Assembly: GCA_022794015.1 (NCBI GenBank)
Contig: JAAWDZ010000066.1
Coordinates: 29,109-93,108, forward strand
Direction of reading: 5' to 3'
Origin: Eubacterium sp.
Lineage (GTDB): Bacteria; Bacillota; Clostridia; Lachnospirales; Lachnospiraceae
DNA length: 64,000 nt
Below are positions 52,117 through 61,213 of the stretch, one piece after another. Under the pieces are notes generated by a model. It was not told the DNA's origin, did no database searches, and saw only the letters and a list, made by a program, of their open reading frames with translations. Position 1 is the stretch's first letter. Each line of letters starts with the position of its first letter. Both the position numbers and the translations under genes were made by a program.

Positions 52117-53451
52117 TCAACTCATCAAAGACAACACTTCCCGCGGCTTCATCCGCAAAACCAGACCAGACGAAATTCCCGTGGAAATCAGGATAATCAT
52201 TCCTCCAATTCCGGCAACCTCGGCAATCTCTATCAATCCAATCTGAACCAGTTTAGGAACCTCGGCCTCTTCTACTTCCCGTTCCGGCGTTTTTTTCTCT
52301 TCCTCCTCAAAAAAGGCCGCCCCGACTGTCTGCTCCACGGCCCCGGACGCAGCCATACAAATCCCCCAGGCAAGAACAAACGACAAGATGGCCACCGTCA
52401 GATTCTCTAAGATATGCTGGCCTAAAATCTCGGTCCGTTTCTTCCCAATAGACAGATAAATTCCAATTTCATGCACCCGATCCCGCATCCACAGAAATAA
52501 AATCAAAGAAAGCATAACGGCGCTGATTGCAGCAATGACAAATACCATCATACTCACTATTCCGGACAGCCGCTCCAGCGGTACAGCAGAATCCTCATAT
52601 GTCTTATTGTTTTTTGTAATGATATATTCCTCCCAGTTGTAATCCGAAAGCTCCTGTACCTGTTCTACGACCCGGTTCAAATCCTTTGGATCTTTTACAA
52701 AAAAAGTCGCTCCTTCCACATACTGATCCATCCGATATCCATAATCCTCGCACGCATTCCGGATAAACTCTGTATCTGTAAAAATAAAATTCTCCTCAAT
52801 ATCACACTCTGCCGAATTGGCGCTCTGAGCCCCCAGCGCAGCCTCAATACTAAAAATACCTGCAACTTCTACCTCATGGGATGTTATGTTCTCCTTTATT
52901 TCATCCGGAAGCCGATCTTCATCCAGGCGCATGGTAAACGTATCCCCCACAGAAAGCTGGTTGCGCCCGGCAAAGCCTTCCGAAATCAAAGCCTTATTCT
53001 GATCTTCTGGCGTAATATGGCGTCCTTCCTTTAGCGCATAATATTCCAGTACAAAATATTCATTCAGGCTGGTGTCTGAATTGCCAAGCACCCGCGTCAT
53101 ATTTGCTTTTTTGTCACCCTCTCCTGTAAACCGGCCCGGCGCAAGCGTAAGATTTTCTACGTAAAAATAACGGATGTCCATTCCGTTGTACGCTTTGATT
53201 TCCCCACATTCCATAATATCCTCTACCATCTGATCATTCACATACAAAAAACCGCCGTTTTGTATATCGTTTTTGACCAGAAAATACCCTCCCAGCCGTT
53301 CCCTTAACACAGCCAAAGAGGTATTCGCCGCATTTCCGATGGAAACGCAAAGCAGCACCAGCGTACTGATTACCACAAGCAGCGTCAAAAGGATACCGGA
53401 TTTTCCTTTATTCCGTGACAGATAAAGCCACGCACGTCCAAATACACTCAT
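52117..53451 (-). CDS. FtsX-like ABC permease, divergent partner
   Basis: A 444-residue permease with the same core but a shorter outside domain: TM1 (SGILLTLLVVISTLVLLCVS), YNGMDIRYFYVENLTLAPGR, YEDSAVPLERLSGIVSMM before TM2, and a C-terminal SSGLVLRMKPREVLSLMS. Its outside domain is the least similar of the four, so it may be the constant partner of the three paralogues. A stretch FEEEEKKTPEREVEEAEVP precedes the last helix. GGGGGGG precedes the ATG. The ATPase gene is 19 bases upstream. Confidence 0.87.
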   Translation of the reverse strand: MSVFGRAWLYLSRNKGKSGILLTLLVVISTLVLLCVSIGNAANTSLAVLRERLGGYFLVKNDIQNGGFLYVNDQMVEDIMECGEIKAYNGMDIRYFYVENLTLAPGRFTGEGDKKANMTRVLGNSDTSLNEYFVLEYYALKEGRHITPEDQNKALISEGFAGRNQLSVGDTFTMRLDEDRLPDEIKENITSHEVEVAGIFSIEAALGAQSANSAECDIEENFIFTDTEFIRNACEDYGYRMDQYVEGATFFVKDPKDLNRVVEQVQELSDYNWEEYIITKNNKTYEDSAVPLERLSGIVSMMVFVIAAISAVMLSLILFLWMRDRVHEIGIYLSIGKKRTEILGQHILENLTVAILSFVLAWGICMAASGAVEQTVGAAFFEEEEKKTPEREVEEAEVPKLVQIGLIEIAEVAGIGGMIILISTGISSGLVLRMKPREVLSLMS

Positions 53452-53470
53452 TTTAACCCCCCCTTATCTG

Positions 53471-54136
53471 CTAATCCTCTGTAGTTGTCCTTTGCAGATC
53501 TTCTACCTGAACCTGTTTCATTTTTCCATGCGTCAATTCAAATATAACATCCGCGCGTTTTGCCACTTCGTAAGAGTGCGATACGATAATCACGCATTTA
53601 TTATAAAAGCTGGCCGCTTCCCGGAATACGTCCATAATACCCATTGCCGTCGTCTCGTCCAGGTTTCCCGTCGGTTCATCCGCAAGAATTACCGGATTTT
53701 CAGATGCAAGGGCGCGGGCTATGGCGACACGCTGCTGCTGTCCGCCGGAGAGTTTTAATACATTTCGTTTCATTTCCTCCCTGGAAAGTCCAAGCCTCTC
53801 TAAGATGGGCACCGGATCCTGCGTTGCCGTAAGCTTTACATTTTCCTCCGGCGTCATATAGTCAATCAGGTTGTAGTTCTGGAATACAAACGAGACATTG
53901 GTACGCCGATGCAGCTCCAGCTCCTTTTTCCCAACCGCATGCCCATTAAAAATAATAGATCCTTCTTTTGGCACATCCAGTCCTCCAAGCAAAGAAAGAA
54001 GCGTCGTTTTCCCACAGCCGGACGGCCCTAAGATAACGTAAATTTTTCCACTTTCAAATTTTTCACTGATATTGTCTAATATCAGTCTGTCTTTGCTGTA
54101 ATAATAAGAAATATCCTTTAATACAAATTGACCCAT
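53471..54136 (-). CDS. ABC transporter ATP-binding protein (LolD/MacB type)
   Basis: A 221-residue ATPase, the only one on this side of the locus. Walker [17 protein letters not shown]-loop [18 protein letters not shown], signature [15 protein letters not shown], Walker [14 protein letters not shown] and H-loop [18 protein letters not shown]. It presumably energises all four downstream permeases. GGAGG precedes the ATG at 54136. Its gene is divergent from the response regulator, from which it is separated by 206 bases. Confidence 0.93.
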   Translation of the reverse strand: MGQFVLKDISYYYSKDRLILDNISEKFESGKIYVILGPSGCGKTTLLSLLGGLDVPKEGSIIFNGHAVGKKELELHRRTNVSFVFQNYNLIDYMTPEENVKLTATQDPVPILERLGLSREEMKRNVLKLSGGQQQRVAIARALASENPVILADEPTGNLDETTAMGIMDVFREAASFYNKCVIIVSHSYEVAKRADVIFELTHGKMKQVQVEDLQRTTTED

Positions 54137-54274
54137 AATAAAACCTCCTGTTTTCTGCAAACTATTATGATAACTGCTTTTTACACTGTTCCTGCAGAGT
54201 TCTAAAGTAATTTTAGCATACGTATCTTACATTAATGTGACTTTTGGAGTTTTACTCAGATTTTTTTTGAAAAC

Positions 54275-54304
54275 TTGACATAGAGAGGCTGTCACATATA
54301 AAAT
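54275..54304 (+). promoter_or_regulatory. Promoter of the response regulator operon
   Basis: TTGACA (54275-54280), 18-base spacer, TAAAAT (54299-54304), 39 bases before the ATG. The 206-base divergent gap also contains short palindromes ATACGTAT and CATTAATG (54218-54237), possible operator elements. Confidence 0.65.
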
Positions 54305-54342
54305 AAGTTTATAAATTAACCCCGGAAAGGACATTTTTTGCC

Positions 54343-55065
54343 ATGGCATCCATCCTGCTGATAGAAGACGATCAGACCCTATCCGCCGAACTGGCTTCAT
54401 TTTTAAAGGAATATAATTATACCGTAGATATTGCAGAAAACGGCTCTAAGGCCATAGATCTCATGGCAGCTTCCACCTACAGCCTTTGTATCCTTGATTT
54501 GGGCCTTCCTGACTGTTCCGGTCTGGATCTGTGCAGAACCTTTCGGACAGACTTTTCTGATTCTGTCCCTATTATTATACTGACTGCTTACGACAGCGAT
54601 GATGATATTATAGCAGGATTAGACGCCGGTGCTGACGACTATGTAACAAAACCCTGTTCTTTTAAAGTCCTTCACTCCCGTATTACCTCCCAGCTGCGCA
54701 AAAAATCACGCGGAAACGGACAATTTATCAAAACACTTTCCAGCGGCGATCTTATCATCAACATACAGCACTGCAGTATATTACGAAACGGAGAATCTCT
54801 GCCGGTAAGTAATATTGAATATAAACTGTGTCTGGCTCTTGCCAAATCCGATGGCTTAATCATGCCCAGAGATTTGCTGCTTGGCAAAATCTGGGATGTA
54901 AAAGAACATTTTATTGAGGACAATACACTTTCCGTACACATGTCGCGCCTTCGCAAAAAACTAGGCCAATACGGCGGCAGGCCTTATATCGAAACAATCA
55001 AAGGAATCGGATACCGATGGAATATCAAAGTAATGGAGAACAGTTATGAAGAAACATCTGAATAA
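54343..55065 (+). CDS. OmpR family response regulator of the ABC locus
   Basis: A 240-residue response regulator: receiver with LLIEDDQTLSAELASFLKEY, phosphoacceptor near residue 52 in LCILDLGLPDCSGLDL, DAGADDYVTKPCSFKVLHSR; winged helix with NIEYKLCLALAKSDGLIM, LSVHMSRLRKKLGQYGGRPY and IKGIGYRWNIKV. It is of the type linked to antimicrobial-peptide ABC exporters (BceR/VraR-like context). AAAGGA precedes the ATG. It overlaps the kinase gene by 20 bases. Confidence 0.95.
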   Translation: MASILLIEDDQTLSAELASFLKEYNYTVDIAENGSKAIDLMAASTYSLCILDLGLPDCSGLDLCRTFRTDFSDSVPIIILTAYDSDDDIIAGLDAGADDYVTKPCSFKVLHSRITSQLRKKSRGNGQFIKTLSSGDLIINIQHCSILRNGESLPVSNIEYKLCLALAKSDGLIMPRDLLLGKIWDVKEHFIEDNTLSVHMSRLRKKLGQYGGRPYIETIKGIGYRWNIKVMENSYEETSE

Positions 55066-56284
55066 AAACCTCAATCCTTATCAATCTGCATTTGTTTTTA
55101 CCATAACCCTTGCAGTCATTTTTGTATTTTGCTCAGGTTTGCTGTTTTTTTATTGCAGCATGCGGCAGATGGTATGCGCCATCGGCATTTTTTCCGGGCA
55201 GATACCGCCTAATCTGTATTCCCAGTGTATCAGCAATATTTTTACCGGCACATCACAGGATGCCTGGCAAGCAGGTATAGACGCCCTGCGCCAGGCTGGC
55301 TACGAACACACTTATAATTTCCTTCTAATCCGGCAATTCTCCGCCGGTATTCTTTTTTCCGCAATCTTTCTGGCATTGCTGCTCATTTTCTGTTTGATCC
55401 TGTTTATACGTCAGGCCCGTGCCAGTGCAAATGAAGTACAGAATGTTATTCAGTGGTCGAACACCGCAGAATCCATTTCTGCAGAGGAACCTGCCGTAAA
55501 CTATATCCCAATTTCCCTGATCGATACGATCTATTCCCTAAAGCAGCAGCTCATACAACAGAAAATACTGCACGAAGAAAATAAAACACAGATCCTTCAT
55601 TATATGGAAAATATTTCTCATCAGCTCAAAACACCGATTGCTGTCATCCATGCCATCTGTGAAAATCTGTCCATGCGAATGCCGCAAACCGAAGAAAAAA
55701 TGACTTCCTGCCTTGCTCAGGCGGATAAAATGGCTTCGCTCATCCGGGATTTTCTCCAGCTTGGACGTTTTGACTGCAAGAAACAAAAATTGCAGTATGG
55801 GCATATTCGGGTCGCAGATTTGATCGAAACAGTGACCAATGACTTAGACGCTATTGCCCAAAAGAAACAAATTACTTTTTCTGTAAAAGGAAAAGCCGAT
55901 GTCGTCTGGTACTGCGACAGCTTCTGGATGGAAGAAATTTTGGGAAACATTATAAAAAATTGTATAGAACACTCTTCGGATGGAACCATCCAAATCAGCT
56001 ACAAACAGGATGCAAACAGAAACCAGATGATCATTACAGACTGCGGCATAGGCCTGAAAAACGGACTGGAAAAAAAGATATTTGAACGATATGCGTCCAT
56101 GACAAGGGATAACAAAGAAGGAAGCGGCTTAGGACTTTCTATTGCACAGCAGGCCATGAAACTGCATTTTGGCCTGATTACCGCCAGAAACCGGCTGGAG
56201 GGCGGCGTAGAATTCAGGCTGTCCTTTCCACAGTTGGACGAGCGCTCCATTTATCCAAAAAAAACAGAGGTCATACATGAATGA
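55046..56284 (+). CDS. Histidine kinase of the ABC locus
   Basis: A 412-residue kinase with two helices (about 15-38 and 96-120) flanking a short outside loop of about 60 residues (SGQIPPNLYSQCISNIFTGT). The H-box is ENISHQLKTPIAVIHAIC (His near 191), N-box EILGNIIKNCIEHSSD, G-box NKEGSGLGLSIAQQAMKLHF. The short sensor is like that of kinases that read an ABC transporter partner. It overlaps the regulator by 20 bases and the ATPase by 8 bases, all translationally coupled. Confidence 0.94.
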   Translation: MKKHLNKNLNPYQSAFVFTITLAVIFVFCSGLLFFYCSMRQMVCAIGIFSGQIPPNLYSQCISNIFTGTSQDAWQAGIDALRQAGYEHTYNFLLIRQFSAGILFSAIFLALLLIFCLILFIRQARASANEVQNVIQWSNTAESISAEEPAVNYIPISLIDTIYSLKQQLIQQKILHEENKTQILHYMENISHQLKTPIAVIHAICENLSMRMPQTEEKMTSCLAQADKMASLIRDFLQLGRFDCKKQKLQYGHIRVADLIETVTNDLDAIAQKKQITFSVKGKADVVWYCDSFWMEEILGNIIKNCIEHSSDGTIQISYKQDANRNQMIITDCGIGLKNGLEKKIFERYASMTRDNKEGSGLGLSIAQQAMKLHFGLITARNRLEGGVEFRLSFPQLDERSIYPKKTEVIHE

Positions 56285-56975
56285 ATTTATTAAATTTTCC
56301 AATTTAAGCAAAATATATAGAAAAGGAAGCCAGGAAACGATTGCACTTGACAATCTGAATTTTACCATTGCTCCTCAGAGCTTCACCGTTATTACCGGAC
56401 GCAGTGGCTCCGGAAAAACGACGCTGCTCAATACCATAGGCGGTTTAGAAGCTCCTACTTTAGGCGAAATAACAGTAAACGGACAAAATCCCTACCGTTT
56501 GGACGACAGACGGCAGGCAGAATTTCGCAGGCAGCACATTGGACATATCTTTCAGTTTTTTAATCTGCTTCCAGAACTGACCGCATATGAAAATATCTGC
56601 GTCCCTTCCTATTTAAGCCGGCGTTCTTTGGACAACGCCTTTTTAAATCAAATTACAGAACAACTCGGACTGGAAACTATTTTAGAAAAATATCCTGCCG
56701 AACTTTCCGGCGGACAGCAGCAGCTTGTTGCCGCTGCCCGCGCCCTTTCTACCTCTCCTGGCATTATATTAGCAGACGAGCCAACTGGCAATCTGGACAA
56801 AAGAAGCGGAGAACAGTTATTGGATCTGCTCTGTTTTTCCTGTCGTCTGTTCGGCCAGACACTAATTCTGGCAACACACGATCTGGAAATCGCCCGTTTG
56901 GCCGATCGTATCCTGACGCTTGGGGATGGGCGTATCCTGTCTGATATATCCGGAGGCTCATATGACATACCATAA
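56277..56975 (+). CDS. ABC transporter ATP-binding protein, second system
   Basis: A 232-residue ATPase with Walker A TGRSGSGKTTLLNTIGG, Q-loop HIFQFFNLLPELTAYENI, signature LSGGQQQLVAAARAL, Walker [14 protein letters not shown] and H-loop ILATHDLEIARLAD. The signature continuation QLVAAARAL departs slightly from the usual QRVAIARAL. It overlaps the kinase by 8 and the permease by 14 bases. Confidence 0.94.
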   Translation: MNEFIKFSNLSKIYRKGSQETIALDNLNFTIAPQSFTVITGRSGSGKTTLLNTIGGLEAPTLGEITVNGQNPYRLDDRRQAEFRRQHIGHIFQFFNLLPELTAYENICVPSYLSRRSLDNAFLNQITEQLGLETILEKYPAELSGGQQQLVAAARALSTSPGIILADEPTGNLDKRSGEQLLDLLCFSCRLFGQTLILATHDLEIARLADRILTLGDGRILSDISGGSYDIP

Positions 56976-59418
56976 ATTGAAAATCAAAAAAAAACAGGCC
57001 GGCTTCTGGCCTCCTGACAAAAGCCTGTCTGTCATACTTTTTCTGGTGTTTTTGTTCGGTGTATTTTCTGTTATTTATACGGACAGCAATAATATATCCC
57101 AGGAGCAGCAGCGCAAGCTGGCTTACGGCTCGTGGCATATCGCTGCTTACAATACGGATTCAGAAACACGTCAGCTCATGCAAAGCCATGCAACCGTACA
57201 GGCTGCAGGATGTATGGAGATATACGGAAATGTAACGGAAACTGCAAAAGGCAATAAAGAGAGCCTCGGCTACATTGGCTTCGCTGACCAAAATGCTTTG
57301 GACATTGGCAATATTACACTTTTAGATGGAAGATTTCCGAATACACAAGATGAAATTGCTGTAGAAGCCTTTTCTTTGCACCGCTTAGGACTTGACAATA
57401 CACTGGGACAGCAGATAACCGTCACAATTATCCGCAAGGATGGCTCCGACACGCCCAAAACAGATATTCGAACATATAAAATATGCGGTATTGTTCAAAA
57501 TTATTCCGCAAACTGGAAGACGGGCGGATATCCCCTTCCCTCTTTTTTTATCTGCAACAAATTTTACGATACTGAGAATTCTGCCATGCTCCATGTATTT
57601 GTACAAATGAAGCCGGAATTTGCAGAAAATGCATCATCGCTTTCTATGTTATGCTCCTGGCACAGCTTTTTTACAAAAAATGATTTTACCTATTTGCATC
57701 ACGGAAAAGAAACATTTTTCACGCCGTTTTTTTCTGTCTGGCAAATGATCCTTTTGCTTTCCGGAATGATTTTTACTCTTACGCTCACACAGGCAGATGT
57801 CCGGCAGAGATATCGCAGCTTTTTGATTCTGCGTACGCTCGGCGCATCCAGAAAACAGATTTTTTCTTTTTTTCTATGGGAAAAAGCCCGGCTAATCGGA
57901 ATATCCTCCTCTCTAGGCATTTTCCTTGGGATACTGCTTGCGTACCTGTTTTCTATTTTGCCGGGATTTCCCGCCTTTCCGAATATCTGTTCGTTTCAGG
58001 CCATGCATCTTTTACAGATTGTACTATGGCTTTATATCGGAGTAATTCCATTCTCTGTTTTAAGTCTGATTCCTCTGCTTCATATGCCTTTGCAAAAAAC
58101 AGCTTTTAAACAGCCCATGGATTATCACTCCCGTATCATTTTCTATAATAGAAAGAAAAGCCGCTCCCATACGATTACAGCGCTGTTTCGTTTTACAGAC
58201 CTAAAGCAAAATCTTTTTCAGACAGCGCTTACCTTTACGTTATCCGTCTTTGTTTATTTTCTGGCTTACCGGGCCTTTTATGCCGCAAGCGCTTATCTGC
58301 AGTATCGGAATGACTTTCCGGAAGACTATACGTTTGGAAATTTGTCCTCTTATACCCCTCCACATTCTACGATAACAGAGGATGAACTGCAGCAAATCCG
58401 GCATACGTACGGTGTAAAAAACATTATTTCTGTTTCTGTTTCCAAAAGCTGTCAGATTGAGTTTTCCAACTCATACGACACAGAATATGCAGATAAGGTG
58501 CGTTCCTTATTATCAGAAAAAGGGGATATTGGAGAAAATACAGAAATTAACGGAATATTCGTCGGATGTGCAGATGAATTGCTTGCTGTCTATAAAGACG
58601 AGGTTGAATCTATTTCTTTGGAAAGGACGCCTGCTTTAAATGAAGTTATTTTGTATCTGCCGGATTATGGCATCCAGACAGAAGGTTCTCTGAAAGATTT
58701 TAAAACAGATAATGGCATGGGGCTTTTATCGGAAAATACAATTGCCGTGGGAAACGTTATCCATATGGAAACGGACAATAGGGAAAAGGAATTAAAGATT
58801 GTGGGTATTATCCGTTCCTTCCCGGATTCCCTGCCAGAATCATATCGTTTGATACGTCCATACAGTATAATATGCAGTCAGGATACCTATCAGGAAATAT
58901 GGAACCGTGCAGATTATGCGTTTGTACAGATATTTCAGGACAATACCGCTATTCCATATCAGACTGCAATCGAGCTGTCACATCAGGAAAACGGATTGTA
59001 TTTTCACAATAAGCGTGCAGAACGTATGAGATTGCTTCAGGAACTGATTTCACAGACTATGCTTGCGCTGCTTTTGTGTACTTCCGTCTTTCTTGCTGCG
59101 ATGAGCATTCGGCTGGGACTTTATTCATATTACGGAAAGCAGATATATGAACGATACCGTATTTTGTATCAGCTGGGAATGTCCCGATCTGATATACGGC
59201 GAATATTGTTTCGAAAAGCCTTTTGGAACAGCGGTATTGGATGTGGAACTGCTGCAGGCGTATTCTGGAAAGTTTATTATGAAAATGCTGTGAATTTATT
59301 GACCATAATTCTCATTTTGGGAGGGTTTGTTTTGAACTGGATGATTTTATTCGTTTATGATTATTGGTATGTAAGAAAGGGATTATCAAAACCTGGCCCG
59401 CACTCTCCTTTTATTTAA
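56962..59418 (+). CDS. FtsX-like ABC permease, 818 residues, second system
   Basis: An 818-residue permease with an N-terminal helix (about 20-43), a long outside domain, three helices near 255-360 (IFTLTLTQADVRQ-RYRSFLILRTLGASRKQ), a middle helix near 420, a second outside domain, and three C-terminal helices. This duplicated-FtsX layout resembles BceB and SalY-like permeases that pair with one ATPase. FILRTLGASRKQIFSFFLWE and RILYQLGMSRSDIRRILFR are the two FtsX core motifs. It is probably controlled by, and may signal through, the kinase two genes upstream. Confidence 0.88.
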   Translation: MTYHKLKIKKKQAGFWPPDKSLSVILFLVFLFGVFSVIYTDSNNISQEQQRKLAYGSWHIAAYNTDSETRQLMQSHATVQAAGCMEIYGNVTETAKGNKESLGYIGFADQNALDIGNITLLDGRFPNTQDEIAVEAFSLHRLGLDNTLGQQITVTIIRKDGSDTPKTDIRTYKICGIVQNYSANWKTGGYPLPSFFICNKFYDTENSAMLHVFVQMKPEFAENASSLSMLCSWHSFFTKNDFTYLHHGKETFFTPFFSVWQMILLLSGMIFTLTLTQADVRQRYRSFLILRTLGASRKQIFSFFLWEKARLIGISSSLGIFLGILLAYLFSILPGFPAFPNICSFQAMHLLQIVLWLYIGVIPFSVLSLIPLLHMPLQKTAFKQPMDYHSRIIFYNRKKSRSHTITALFRFTDLKQNLFQTALTFTLSVFVYFLAYRAFYAASAYLQYRNDFPEDYTFGNLSSYTPPHSTITEDELQQIRHTYGVKNIISVSVSKSCQIEFSNSYDTEYADKVRSLLSEKGDIGENTEINGIFVGCADELLAVYKDEVESISLERTPALNEVILYLPDYGIQTEGSLKDFKTDNGMGLLSENTIAVGNVIHMETDNREKELKIVGIIRSFPDSLPESYRLIRPYSIICSQDTYQEIWNRADYAFVQIFQDNTAIPYQTAIELSHQENGLYFHNKRAERMRLLQELISQTMLALLLCTSVFLAAMSIRLGLYSYYGKQIYERYRILYQLGMSRSDIRRILFRKAFWNSGIGCGTAAGVFWKVYYENAVNLLTIILILGGFVLNWMILFVYDYWYVRKGLSKPGPHSPFI

Positions 59419-59507
59419 AATAGCAAAAAATACCCCATACTCTGCTTTAGTAAAAAATACCATCTGCATTGTATGGGATATACTTTGCCAAAACTATTAT
59501 TCACACT

Positions 59508-61142
59508 TTACATATTAGCCACTAAAGCAGCAATTTCCTCCGGCGTCATCACATGCCCCGGATCCGAAAGATCCGGCACAGGCATCTTTTCTTCTTCTAC
59601 AACTTCATCTGATTCACCGGTATCTCCCAGTAAAGCTGCCACTTCTTCCGGTGTCATTACCTTTTCCGATCCTGCCAACCCTTCCAATTCTTCCTGCAAT
59701 GTTAAAGCATCATCAGACGTTGCAAACTGTTCCAGTTTTATTTCTGCGCCCGGTACTTCCACTGTTTCTGGCATTGTTAGATTTTCAGATATTCCTGTCC
59801 CTTCCTCTGATAATTCCACACCCGGTATTTCCACTGTTTCTGGCATGCTCAGATTTTCGGATATTTCTATCTCTTCCTCTGATAATTCCACACCTGGCAT
59901 TTCCACTGTTTCTGGCATGCTCAGATTTTCGGGTATTCCTGTCCCTTCATCTGATAATTCCATACCCGGTATTTCCAACGTTTCAGGCATTGTTAAAGTT
60001 CCGGATATTCCTGTCCCTTCCTCTGATAATTCCACACCTGGCATTTCCACTGTTTCTGGCATACTCAGATTTTCGGATACTTCTGATTCTTTTATAATGT
60101 CCGTCTCATCCAGTATTTTTGCCAATTCTTCCTCTATTGATACATCACCTGTCATCTCTGTCAGATTCGGAACAGCAGAATCTTCCGACACTTCTGGTTC
60201 TGCTGTCCCTGCCATACTGTTCCAATCAGCAGATTCTTCCATTTCCTCCATCAGAGTATTGGTTTCGCCAAGAATCTTATCCAGCTCTTCCGAAGACATC
60301 TTATGTTCTTCCTGCACCACAGAAGGAATCTCATCTATCTTTGATTCCATATGTACTTCAAGCTCGGAAATTTCATCCTTCATAGAAGCCTCAATTCGCA
60401 CCAGATAATCCAGAATTTCCTGCTGACGGTCTTTTATGGGCTCCCGGCCAAACTCCCTGCGCATCATATCTTCTATTTCAGATAAGGCATCTAAAATCTG
60501 CTCCTGGCTGCCTGATGATGCCGTTACATTGCCTGTACCTCCCTGCAGCATACCCTCCATTCTGGCCAGAGAATTTACAATCTCTTCCTGTCTGTCCGCA
60601 GCTGCTTCCGGCAAAGGCATGGATATTGCAGCAGATACAGCATCAATCCTTTCTCCCATTTCAACAAATCTCTGCTCAAACTCCTGTAAACGTCCAATTA
60701 ACTTTTCATTCGACTCTACAACTGCATCTATATTCTCTTTATTCTTCTGAATTGTTACTCTTCCGACTGCTTTCTGCGCCTGGAGTACTTCGTCTACCGG
60801 AAATGAAAGCTCTTCTCCCAACTCATCCAAAAGCTCTTCAAACTTTGCAAATCCCTGTTTTATTGTAATATAAGAAACTTTCTGTGCTTTATAAAGACTT
60901 TCAAAATCTTTCTCATAGCTGCTTTCCTGTTCCCTGCGCATTTTAAAGGAAAGATCCGTAACCCAGTACACAGAACACAATATTGCCAGACCTACAAGTC
61001 CAAGAAAAAGATACTTGTCAGAATAATTCATCATCAAGTATAACTCAACAATCGACAATACCACTAAAAATAATATACCAATTGTCATCTTTAATCTGGT
61101 ATTTGTTGGTTTGTTTTCCTGTAACTCTTTTTCTTTATTCAT
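59508..61142 (-). CDS. Membrane coiled-coil protein with 24-residue tandem repeats
   Basis: A 544-residue protein. Two adjacent helices near residues 16-60 (MTIGILFLVVLSIVELYLMM and YLFLGLVGLAILCSVYWVTD) form an N-terminal hairpin. Residues 70-300 are helical and coiled-coil-like (VVESNEKLIGRLQEFEQRFV). Then come acidic, Pro-rich tandem repeats based on ENLSMPETVEMPGVELSEEG, and two copies of MTPEE(V/I)AAL at the C-terminus (VMTPEEVAALLGDTG, VMTPEEIAALVANM). I know no function. It follows the cyclic-nucleotide-binding gene by 71 bases and is probably cotranscribed. The start is ATG at 61142. Confidence 0.8.
   Translation of the reverse strand: MNKEKELQENKPTNTRLKMTIGILFLVVLSIVELYLMMNYSDKYLFLGLVGLAILCSVYWVTDLSFKMRREQESSYEKDFESLYKAQKVSYITIKQGFAKFEELLDELGEELSFPVDEVLQAQKAVGRVTIQKNKENIDAVVESNEKLIGRLQEFEQRFVEMGERIDAVSAAISMPLPEAAADRQEEIVNSLARMEGMLQGGTGNVTASSGSQEQILDALSEIEDMMRREFGREPIKDRQQEILDYLVRIEASMKDEISELEVHMESKIDEIPSVVQEEHKMSSEELDKILGETNTLMEEMEESADWNSMAGTAEPEVSEDSAVPNLTEMTGDVSIEEELAKILDETDIIKESEVSENLSMPETVEMPGVELSEEGTGISGTLTMPETLEIPGMELSDEGTGIPENLSMPETVEMPGVELSEEEIEISENLSMPETVEIPGVELSEEGTGISENLTMPETVEVPGAEIKLEQFATSDDALTLQEELEGLAGSEKVMTPEEVAALLGDTGESDEVVEEEKMPVPDLSDPGHVMTPEEIAALVANM
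59740..60080 (-). repeat. 72-bp tandem repeat inside the 59508 gene
   Basis: About four and a half copies with a 72-base period, seen for instance in the recurring TCTGATAATTCC at about 59806, 59878, 59950 and 60022. Each codes for about 24 residues with the core (S/T)MPET(V/L)E(M/I/V)PG. Copies differ by a few substitutions, so they are not fresh duplications. Confidence 0.88.
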
Positions 61143-61213
61143 TTGCCTCATCCTTTTTGTTCACTTCTTTTTTAGTTACCTCTATTTTACCATACAAATC
61201 CTGTTTTTTAAAC

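Noticed and set aside
59431..59478. Hairpin-like ATACCCCATAC ... GTATGGGATAT after the 818-residue permease
   Set aside because: Imperfect stem and no T-run on the plus strand, so not called a terminator.
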